Source: Thiomonas sp. (GTDB lineage Bacteria; Pseudomonadota; Gammaproteobacteria; Burkholderiales; Burkholderiaceae_C). From it: a DNA stretch of 8,077 nt. The notes under the pieces were generated by a model. The model made no database searches and had not been told where the DNA came from. It was given only the letters and a program-made list of their open reading frames with translations. The stretch is taken from the NCBI GenBank assembly GCA_028706735.1, contig JAQTVS010000118.1, positions 1-8,077 of the forward strand, read 5' to 3'. This document shows, one piece after another, positions 1 through 5,724 of the stretch. Every line of letters starts with the position of its first letter. Within the stretch, counting starts at the first letter, position 1. The translations under genes were made by a program, and so were the position numbers.

Positions 1-1659
1 GTGTACGAGATCGAAACCGACATCACCCAGAAGGGCGCCGAGTTGAAGGCCAAAGAGTGGGTGGACCACCGCGACCGCGCCACGCGCAAAAAGCGCTGGA
101 GCGAAACCGAGGAAGACACCCCCTATACCGGCAAGGAGCTCGACCGCTCCGTGGTCAACCTGAGCCAGATTCGCCAGGTCATCCATGCCATGAAAACCGC
201 CGTGGAAACGCAGATTTTCCCCGCTCGCCGCGAAACGCCCAAAACCCTCATCTTCGCCAAGACCGACAGCCATGCTGACGACATCATCAACATCCTGCGC
301 GAGGTCTACGGTCAGGGCAACGCCTTCTGCAAAAAGGTCACCTACCGCGCCGAGGAAGACGCCGACAGCATCCTCAGCAGCTTTCGCAACGACTACAACC
401 CGCGCATCGCCGTGACGGTGGACATGATCGCCACCGGCACCGACGTCAAGCCCTTGGAAGTGCTGCTGTTCATGCGCGACGTGCGCTCCAAAGGCTATTA
501 CGAGCAGATGAAAGGCCGGGGCGTGCGCAGCCTCGACGGCGACAGCCTCAAGCGCGTCAGCAACAGCGCGGACGGCGCAAAAACCCGCTTCGTGCTGATC
601 GACGCCGTGGGCGCGGAGAAGTCGCTGAAAACCGAAAGCCGCCCGCTGGAGAAAAAGCCCGGCGTGGCGCTCAAAGACCTGCTGCAAGGCGTGGCCATGG
701 GCAGCCGCGACGACGACACCGTGCTCAGCCTCGCCAACCGCCTCGTGCGCCTGGCCAAGCAGCTCGACGACAAGGCGCAGGCGCGCATCGAACGCGCCAG
801 CGGCGGCGTTTCCGTGGCCGCGCTGGGCAAAGGGCTGATCGCCGCGCTCGACCCCGACGCCATCGTGCAGACTGCGCTGGCCAACGCCGAAGCCCAAGGC
901 ATCACCCGCAGCGAAGACACCCTGCTGCCCGCAGAAATCGACGCCGCCCGCGCCCAGCGCGTCGCCGCCGCCTGCGCGCCTTTCGACCGCCCCGAACTGC
1001 GCGACGAAATCGACAACGCCCGCCGCGAGCGCGAACAGCTCATCGACCACATCAACCTCGATCAAGTCACCTTCAGCGGTTTTTCAGAACAGGCCGAAGG
1101 CGAAGCCCGCGCCGTCATTCAACGCTTTGCCGACTACATCCAGCGGCACAAAGACGAAATCGCCGCGCTCGATTTTTTCTACCAGCAGCCCTACCAGCGC
1201 CGCGCCCTCACCTTCGCCATGATCGAAGACCTGCACGAGCGCCTGAGCCGCCCGCCGCTGATGCTGACCACCGAGCGGCTGTGGAGCGCCTATGCCCGCG
1301 TGCAGACCAGCGCGGTAAAGGGCGCCGACCGCAAGCGCCAGCTCACCGATCTGGTTTCGCTGGTGCGCTTTGCGCTGGGGCTGGACAGTGAACTCAAACC
1401 CTTCGCCGACGCCGTGGACAAACGCTTCCAGACCTGGATCTTCCGTCACAACGCCCAGCGCGCCACCGCCTTCACGCCCGAACAAACCGACTGGCTGCGC
1501 CTGATGAAAGACCACATCGCCAGCAGTTGCAGCATCGCCCGCGACGATTTCGACTATGCCGAACTGGCCGACAAAGGCGGGCTGCAGAAAGCGTGGGGAC
1601 TGTTTGGCGGCGAACTGGATGGGCTGATGGAGGAGATGAATGCGGAGTTGGTGGCGTGA
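1..1659 (+). CDS. hsdR: Type I restriction enzyme R subunit (HsdR), C-terminal part, 5' truncated by window edge
   Basis: This is the motor/endonuclease subunit of a type I restriction enzyme: it joins HsdM and HsdS, translocates DNA with ATP, and cleaves unmethylated targets. The frame is open from base 1, and the first codon is most likely internal because only the second half of the protein is present (552 residues). Visible are the second RecA-like helicase lobe: a motif IV-like stretch at residues 81-95 (KTLIFAK), motif V at about 136-149 (RIAVTVDMIATGTDV) and motif VI at 167-176 (YEQMKGRGVR). A helical C-terminal region of the EcoEI type (about 220-550) follows, ending in MNAELVA. The nuclease domain and Walker A/B motifs would lie upstream of the window. 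Codon use is strongly GC-rich (65-72% in lines counted by hand). The stop is followed by 71 bases before mazE. Assignment is secure; the subtype (EcoEI-like) is by recollection of the family. Confidence 0.95.
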   Translation: MYEIETDITQKGAELKAKEWVDHRDRATRKKRWSETEEDTPYTGKELDRSVVNLSQIRQVIHAMKTAVETQIFPARRETPKTLIFAKTDSHADDIINILREVYGQGNAFCKKVTYRAEEDADSILSSFRNDYNPRIAVTVDMIATGTDVKPLEVLLFMRDVRSKGYYEQMKGRGVRSLDGDSLKRVSNSADGAKTRFVLIDAVGAEKSLKTESRPLEKKPGVALKDLLQGVAMGSRDDDTVLSLANRLVRLAKQLDDKAQARIERASGGVSVAALGKGLIAALDPDAIVQTALANAEAQGITRSEDTLLPAEIDAARAQRVAAACAPFDRPELRDEIDNARREREQLIDHINLDQVTFSGFSEQAEGEARAVIQRFADYIQRHKDEIAALDFFYQQPYQRRALTFAMIEDLHERLSRPPLMLTTERLWSAYARVQTSAVKGADRKRQLTDLVSLVRFALGLDSELKPFADAVDKRFQTWIFRHNAQRATAFTPEQTDWLRLMKDHIASSCSIARDDFDYAELADKGGLQKAWGLFGGELDGLMEEMNAELVA

Positions 1660-1661
1660 GT
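1621..1661 (+). repeat. Direct repeat copy 1: hsdR 3' end plus GTGAGT
   Basis: These 41 bases match positions 2371-2411 at 33 of 41 positions by hand alignment, and the final 13 bases (TGGTGGCGTGAGT) are identical. In frame, copy 1 reads GLMEEMNAELVA-stop and copy 2 reads GVMRKMSWEMVA-stop. The copies flank mazEF. Copy 1 is the true end of hsdR and also carries GTGAGT, the sequence that begins hsdS in copy 2. Confidence 0.55.
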
Positions 1662-1673
1662 CACTCAACCCCA

Positions 1674-1701
1674 TTGACGGCTAACCGGGGGCGTTTATAC
1701 T
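1674..1701 (+). promoter_or_regulatory. Predicted sigma70 promoter for mazEF and downstream genes
   Basis: A -35 box TTGACG (1674-1679, 5 of 6 to consensus) and a -10 box TATACT (1696-1701, 5 of 6) are separated by 16 bases, in the 71-base gap between hsdR and mazE. The expected transcription start is near 1708, about 23 bases before the mazE ATG. No terminator is seen between mazF and hsdS, so transcripts could continue through hsdS, the ATPase, the DUF4276 gene and hsdM without including hsdR. Confidence 0.65.
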
Positions 1702-1717
1702 GCGTTTAAACATACGC
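1691..1717 (+). promoter_or_regulatory. Possible MazE/MazEF autoregulatory operator
   Basis: Two direct copies of GCGTTTA (1691-1697 and 1702-1708) lie 11 bases apart, about one helical turn. The perfect 8-bp palindrome GTTTAAAC (1704-1711) overlaps the second copy, and GCGT (1702-1705) pairs with ACGC (1714-1717) as outer half-sites. These elements overlap the -10 box and the predicted start. MazE-type antitoxins generally bind repeated or palindromic sites at their own promoter, which makes an operator plausible, but no binding site has been shown. Confidence 0.35.
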
Positions 1718-1730
1718 GGGGAAGGCGATC

Positions 1731-1988
1731 ATGACACACGCAGAAGCCGTTGTCGGCATCAAGAAATGGGGCAACAACCTGGGGGTTCGTTTGCCCGGCA
1801 ACGTGGCCAAGGCTGCCCATCTACGCGCCGAGCAGATGGTGCGTGTCACGGTGAGCGATGAAGGCATCACCATTACCCCGGTGGAGAATCAGGCGCTCAC
1901 CCTGGAACAACGACTGGCCCTGTTTGACCCGGCGCGGCATGGTGGCGAAGCATTGGCTGCAGCCCCATTAGGTGCAGAAAATTGGTGA
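1731..1988 (+). CDS. mazE: MazE-like antitoxin, SpoVT/AbrB (swapped-hairpin) DNA-binding domain
   Basis: An 85-residue antitoxin that should neutralise the adjacent MazF-like RNase and repress the shared promoter. Residues 8-51 form the AbrB/MazE fold: VGIKKWGNNLGVRLP matches the MazE signature (KRWGNSPAVRIP in E. coli), followed by a strand-rich part (VRVTVSDEGITITPV). Residues 55-85 form the toxin-binding tail, ending in LGAENW, like the C-terminal G-E-W ending common in this family. The start ATG at 1731 has a strong Shine-Dalgarno GGGGAAGG (1718-1725) five bases upstream. The stop TGA overlaps the toxin GTG start as GTGA (1985-1988), so toxin translation is probably coupled to antitoxin translation. 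It lies inside an hsd operon with its own promoter. Length and motifs are complete; the family call is secure, the partner inferred from adjacency. Confidence 0.93.
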   Translation: MTHAEAVVGIKKWGNNLGVRLPGNVAKAAHLRAEQMVRVTVSDEGITITPVENQALTLEQRLALFDPARHGGEALAAAPLGAENW

Positions 1989-2377
1989 AATCTGCCGCCA
2001 CGGCCCGCAAGCAAGCTTGGGCACCCGATCGCCAAGACGTGATCTGGATCAACTGCAACCCCCAGGCAGGCACTGAAATGCGCGACATCCACCCCTTCCT
2101 GGTGCTATCGCCCAGGGCCTTTAACGAGCGCACTTCACTGGTGATCGGCCTGCCCATGACCACTGCGGAATACAACGCGGACAACCCCTTCGCCGTGGCC
2201 GTGGGGGTCGCCAGCGGCAAAAAAGCGGGCAAGACCAGCTATGTGCTCTGCCATCAACCCAAATCCTTCGATTGGCGGATTCGCCAAGCCTCCCCCCATC
2301 CGCTCAAGCGGCTCGACGACAACCGTTTTGCCGAGAGTTGCGCACGACTCAACCAGATCGTGCAGTTGGCGGGGTGA
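1985..2377 (+). CDS. mazF: MazF/PemK/ChpB-like toxin, predicted mRNA interferase
   Basis: About 130 residues and complete. Members of this family are ribosome-independent RNases that cut mRNA at short sequences and arrest growth when MazE is lost. Family landmarks (numbering from GTG 1985): DVIWINCNPQAGTE (18-31), HPFLVLSPRAFN (36-47), LPMTTAEYN (56-64), NPF (66-68) and a QPKSFDWR segment. Glu31 and the Thr59-Thr60 pair align with conserved toxin positions, but the Arg after the glycine-rich loop (Arg29 of E. coli MazF) aligns with His36, with Arg33 nearby. I believe this GxEMRDxHP variant is shared by a proteobacterial subgroup, so it need not mean inactivity. A TTG at 1982 would add one residue; GTG at 1985 is preferred because it makes the usual GTGA overlap with mazE. 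The stop at 2375-2377 falls inside direct repeat copy 2. The next gene, hsdS, starts 28 bases later. Confidence 0.92.
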   Translation: MKSAATARKQAWAPDRQDVIWINCNPQAGTEMRDIHPFLVLSPRAFNERTSLVIGLPMTTAEYNADNPFAVAVGVASGKKAGKTSYVLCHQPKSFDWRIRQASPHPLKRLDDNRFAESCARLNQIVQLAG

Positions 2378-2411
2378 TGCGGAAGATGAGTTGGGAGATG
2401 GTGGCGTGAGT
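2371..2411 (+). repeat. Direct repeat copy 2: apparent hsdR tail relic before hsdS
   Basis: Diverged copy of 1621-1661 (33 of 41 bases). It contains the mazF stop, then an 11-codon frame from ATG 2377 to TGA 2409 encoding MRKMSWEMVA, which parallels the hsdR ending MEEMNAELVA. That small frame overlaps mazF as TGATG and the hsdS start as GTGA. It looks like a relic of an hsdR-hsdS junction, or it could act as a translational-coupling mini-ORF. Chance similarity between purine-rich gene junctions is the main alternative. Confidence 0.5.
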
Positions 2412-3956
2412 GAGTTGCCGCATGGATGGGTAACGGCCCGCTTGCCTGACCTTGTGGGACAGCAGGGTGTCTTCGTCGATGGCGACTGGGTCGAAAGCAA
2501 AGACCAAGACCCTCACGGAGAGGTTCGACTTGTTCAGTTAGCTGACATCGGTGATGGCCGATTTCTCAACAAGTCCAATCGCTATTTGACGCAGGTGAAA
2601 GCGACGGAATTAGGCTGCACCTTCCTTGAAAAAGGCGATGTACTGATCGCTCGTATGCCTGATCCATTGGGTCGTGCATGCATTTTTCCGGGCGACAAGA
2701 AGCGCGCAGTTACGGTTGTCGATGTGTGTGTGGTTCGTGGCAAGGGCGAAGGCTTTGACCATGCTTGGTTGATGCACTTCGTCAACTCAGCACCCTTTCG
2801 AGAGAGCATTCATTCACTACAGAGCGGGTCAACCAGAAAGCGTATCTCGCGGGGAAATCTGAGCACTCTTGAGTTGCCCGTTCCGCCCCGCAAAGAGCAA
2901 ACCCGCATCGTCGCCAAACTCGAAGAACTGCTCTCCGACCTCGATGTCGGCGTGGCCGAACTCAAGGCGGCGCAGAAAAAACTGGCGCAATACCGCCAGT
3001 CCCTGCTGAAAGCCGCCGTGGAAGGCGCGCTCACCGCCGAATGGCGCGCCACGCACACGCCCCTGGAGACCGGCGCCCAACTCCTGCAACGCATCCTGCT
3101 AGAGCGCCGCGCCCGCTGGGAAGCCAAACAACTCGCCAAGTTCCAGCAACAAGGCAAAACCCCGCCCAAAGACTGGCAAAAGAAATACCCCAAACCCGTA
3201 CAGCCGGATACGACCAGGCTGCCGCAATTGCCGGTGGGGTGGGTGTGGAGTGCTTTGGGTGAGAGCTTTCAAGTTGAGGTAGGTGCCACACCCAGCCGCA
3301 AAGAATCAGGTTATTGGAATGGCGGGATTCACTGGGTGAGTTCGGGCGAAGTGCGGTTCTCACGCATCACGCATACGAAAGAGACAATTTCCGAGGCAGG
3401 CTTGCGCAACAGCAGCACCCAAATCAATCCCGTCGGCAGCGTGCTTCTGGGCATGATTGGCGAGGGCAAGACCCGTGGCCAGGTGGCAATACTTGACGTT
3501 GAAGCTACGAACAACCAAAACTGCGCTGCGATTTGGGCCAGCGCATCTGGCGTGCCCCCGGAGTACGTGTACTACTGGCTTTGGTCTCAGTATGAAGTCA
3601 CCCGACGAGGCAGTAGCGGGAACAATCAACCCGCGCTGAATAAATCCATCGTTGAACGCATTCCGTTTCCGCTGGCACCGTTGGCTGAGATGAAAGCGGT
3701 TGTTCAAATTGTTGATTGCGAGCTGAAGCGTGCGGACGAGCAAGAACGTGCGATAGAGCTTGCCCTCAAACAATCTGCCGCCCAACGCCAAAACATCCTG
3801 CGCGCCGCGTTCTCCGGCCAACTGGTGCCGCAAGACCCCAACGACGAACCGGCCAGCGTGCTGCTGGCTCGCATCCGCACTGAGCGAGCCGCGCGCGAAG
3901 CCGCGAAGAAGCCGCGTAGCCGTAAATCAGCATCATCTTTGAGGAGTACGCCATGA
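2406..3956 (+). CDS. hsdS: Type I restriction-modification specificity subunit HsdS
   Basis: A 516-residue DNA-recognition subunit that places HsdM and HsdR on a bipartite target. Residue numbers count from GTG 2406. Layout: target-recognition domain 1 at about 1-155, opening with SELPHGW, a typical HsdS beginning. A conserved helical spacer runs from about 160 to 260 (PPRKEQTRIVAKLEELL, then ELKAAQKKLAQYRQSLLKAAVEG). Target-recognition domain 2 occupies about 272-420 (LPQLPVGWVW), and a second conserved helix from about 423 (PLAPLAEMKAVVQIVD, ending NILRAAFSGQLVPQD). A basic tail follows (KKPRSRKSA). The frame stays open upstream to 2241, but GTG 2406 is chosen because the domain starts there, GGGAG (2393-2397) precedes it, and 2241 would bury the start in mazF. 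Both recognition domains are clearly less GC-rich than the spacers. The stop overlaps the ATPase start (ATGA). Confidence 0.95.
   Translation: MSELPHGWVTARLPDLVGQQGVFVDGDWVESKDQDPHGEVRLVQLADIGDGRFLNKSNRYLTQVKATELGCTFLEKGDVLIARMPDPLGRACIFPGDKKRAVTVVDVCVVRGKGEGFDHAWLMHFVNSAPFRESIHSLQSGSTRKRISRGNLSTLELPVPPRKEQTRIVAKLEELLSDLDVGVAELKAAQKKLAQYRQSLLKAAVEGALTAEWRATHTPLETGAQLLQRILLERRARWEAKQLAKFQQQGKTPPKDWQKKYPKPVQPDTTRLPQLPVGWVWSALGESFQVEVGATPSRKESGYWNGGIHWVSSGEVRFSRITHTKETISEAGLRNSSTQINPVGSVLLGMIGEGKTRGQVAILDVEATNNQNCAAIWASASGVPPEYVYYWLWSQYEVTRRGSSGNNQPALNKSIVERIPFPLAPLAEMKAVVQIVDCELKRADEQERAIELALKQSAAQRQNILRAAFSGQLVPQDPNDEPASVLLARIRTERAAREAAKKPRSRKSASSLRSTP
3941..3946 (+). promoter_or_regulatory. 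Ribosome binding site of the ATPase gene, inside the end of hsdS
   Basis: GAGGAG lies six bases before ATG 3953, within the last codons of hsdS. It fixes the ATPase start and indicates that the nested module is translated with its own strong initiation signal as well as by coupling to hsdS. Confidence 0.75.
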
Positions 3957-5146
3957 AAATTGAATCCATGCGCCTGAAAAACTACAAGGCCTTCAAGGAT
4001 GTGTACTTGAAGGATATTCCTGCCTTTCTCGTGGTTGTTGGCGCCAATGGGTCTGGAAAATCCACATTGTTTGATGTGTTTGGCTTTTTGCACGATTGCC
4101 TCAAAGGCAATGTGCGGCAGGCGCTGGACAAGCGTGGCCGCTTTGCCGAAGTGCTGAGCCGTGGCTGCGATCAACTGAAGGACACCATCCTGATTGAATT
4201 GCAATATCGGATGGAAATCACCGGGGTGGAGCGTTTGGTGACGTATTCGCTGGAAATAGGCGAGCAGAGCGGCGCACCCGTGGTGCTGAAAGAGCTGCTG
4301 CGCTACAAGCGCGGGCGCTACGGCAGCCCGTTTCATTTCCTGAGTTTTTCCAAGGGCGAGGGTTACGCCATCACCAATGAAGAAGACTTCAACAAGTCCT
4401 ATGAAGAGCTCGACAGGGAAACGCAAAAAGTCGCCGCCGATACCCTGGCCATCAAGGGGCTGGGACAGTTTGAGCGGTTCAAGGCGGCCAGTGCGTTTCG
4501 CAGCCTGATCGAGAACTGGCATGTATCAGATTTCCACATCAGCGCGGCGCGAGGCCGCAAGGATGCGGCCGGCGAAACCGAGCACTTGTCCGAGACCGGA
4601 GAAAACCTGCCTCTGGTCGCGCGCTATCTCCATGAGCGGCATCCTGAGATTTTTAGGCAGATTCTGTCCACGATGGCCAAGCGGGTTCCTGGCGTGCAGG
4701 CCGTTGAGCCGGTGTTGATGGACGACGGCTATCTCACGCTGCGTTTTCAGGATGGTTCGTTCAAGACGCCATTCCTCGACCGTTATGTGTCCGATGGCAC
4801 GATCAAGATGTTTGCCTATCTGGTGCTCTTGCATGATCCCAGACCCCACCCACTGCTCTGCGTGGAGGAGCCGGAAAACCAGCTCTACCCGCAACTCATG
4901 GCGGAACTGGCTGAGGAGTTCCGAAGCTACGCCAATCGCGGGGGGCAGGTTTTTGTCTCGACGCATTCACCCGATTTTTTGAACGCGCTCGAACTTGAGG
5001 AAGTCTGTTGGCTGGTCAAGCGGCAAGGGTGCACGGAAATTCACCGAGCCAAGGATGACGCGCAGATTGCCGCTTATGTGGCAGAGGGCGATCAGCTCGG
5101 CTATCTGTGGAAGCAGGGATTCTTTGGCGGGGTTGATCCGCAATGA
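3953..5146 (+). CDS. AAA/ABC-type ATPase (SMC/OLD-like, AAA_21 group), putative defence sensor
   Basis: A 397-residue soluble ATPase with an SMC/RecF-type N-terminus (MKIESMRLKNYKAFKD). Walker A is GANGSGKST at residues 30-38. An ABC signature-like VSDGTIKMFAYLVLL begins near 279. The Walker B block is LLCVEEPEN with catalytic-type Glu305/Glu306, and the switch histidine is His338 in VSTHSPDF. The middle (about 90-260) is a variable insertion, not a long coiled coil. The length fits compact ATPases paired with a separate Toprim-like partner, rather than one-chain OLD proteins. It overlaps hsdS (ATGA at 3953) and the next gene (ATGA at 5143), so the three are surely co-transcribed. By analogy with PARIS, Gabija and OLD it may sense an invader or anti-restriction protein and control its partner; that is inference. 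Resemblance to RloA-type genes in Campylobacter hsd loci is from memory. GC content is lower than in hsdR and hsdM. Confidence 0.93.
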   Translation: MKIESMRLKNYKAFKDVYLKDIPAFLVVVGANGSGKSTLFDVFGFLHDCLKGNVRQALDKRGRFAEVLSRGCDQLKDTILIELQYRMEITGVERLVTYSLEIGEQSGAPVVLKELLRYKRGRYGSPFHFLSFSKGEGYAITNEEDFNKSYEELDRETQKVAADTLAIKGLGQFERFKAASAFRSLIENWHVSDFHISAARGRKDAAGETEHLSETGENLPLVARYLHERHPEIFRQILSTMAKRVPGVQAVEPVLMDDGYLTLRFQDGSFKTPFLDRYVSDGTIKMFAYLVLLHDPRPHPLLCVEEPENQLYPQLMAELAEEFRSYANRGGQVFVSTHSPDFLNALELEEVCWLVKRQGCTEIHRAKDDAQIAAYVAEGDQLGYLWKQGFFGGVDPQ

Positions 5147-5724
5147 GTGAACTGGTGTTTCTGCTCGAAGAGCCTTCGGCCAAGGCGATGCTGGAGTCCT
5201 TGTTGCCGCGCATGCTGAACGCTGGGGTCACTTTCCGATGCATTCCGTTTGAAGGCAAACAGGATCTCGAAAAACAGTTGATGCGCAAGATCCGTGCGTA
5301 TCAAAACGATCAGGCGCGATTTATCGTGCTGCGCGATCAGGACAGCAGCCCGGACTGCACCCTGGTTAAAAGAAAGCTGCTGGATTTGTGTCAACAATCC
5401 GGCAAAGCAGATCGCTGCATGGTTCGCATCGCCTGCCGGGAGTTGGAGACGTTTTATCTGGCCGATTTGCAGGCTGTCGAACAGGCGCTGGAAATCACGA
5501 GCCTGGCGCAGCACCAGCCCAGCAGGAAATTCAGAGCGCCCGACCACCTGGGCAGCCCGAACAAAGAGCTAAAAACGCTGACCAAAAACCGCTATGAAAA
5601 GGTGGCTGGATCGCGCCGCATTGGCCGTCATCTGAACCTTGATAACACGCGTTCGCCCAGCTTCCGCAATTTGATCGCCGCGATCCGGCGCATGGAAGGC
5701 GAGCTTCTTGGGGCAAGCGCATGA
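5143..5724 (+). CDS. DUF4276-like protein, probable Toprim-type effector of the ATPase pair
   Basis: A 193-residue protein. Its motif layout matches the DUF4276 family as I recall it: an N-terminal strand with an acidic turn (VFLLEEPSAKAML, Glu9/Glu10), a strand ending in an acidic pair (FIVLRDQDSS, Asp65 and Asp67), and RIACRELETFYLAD at 95-108. Glu near the N-terminus followed by a DxD is the metal-binding pattern of Toprim folds, so metal-dependent nuclease activity is possible but unproven. The C-terminal part (about 128-190) is basic and includes KELKTLTKNRYEK. It overlaps the ATPase gene upstream (ATGA 5143-5146) and hsdM downstream (ATGA 5721-5724), the strongest evidence that it works with the ATPase within the restriction operon. 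I infer an effector controlled by the ATPase. It lacks features of a toxin family I can name, and no membrane segment is seen. Confidence 0.8.
   Translation: MSELVFLLEEPSAKAMLESLLPRMLNAGVTFRCIPFEGKQDLEKQLMRKIRAYQNDQARFIVLRDQDSSPDCTLVKRKLLDLCQQSGKADRCMVRIACRELETFYLADLQAVEQALEITSLAQHQPSRKFRAPDHLGSPNKELKTLTKNRYEKVAGSRRIGRHLNLDNTRSPSFRNLIAAIRRMEGELLGASA

Noticed and set aside
1..3. GTG at base 1 as the true start of hsdR
   Set aside because: The protein would lack the nuclease domain and Walker motifs. The frame simply begins at the window edge.
498..1674. Minus-strand open frames of 185 and 196 codons opposite hsdR
   Set aside because: They are Ser/Arg/Ala- or Gly/Val/Gln-rich antisense translations of a well supported HsdR and lack protein-like features.
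2241..2405. Upstream extension of the hsdS frame to an ATG at 2241
   Set aside because: The extra 55 residues overlap mazF in another frame and do not resemble an HsdS N-terminus. GTG 2406 gives the typical SELPHGW opening and has a ribosome site.
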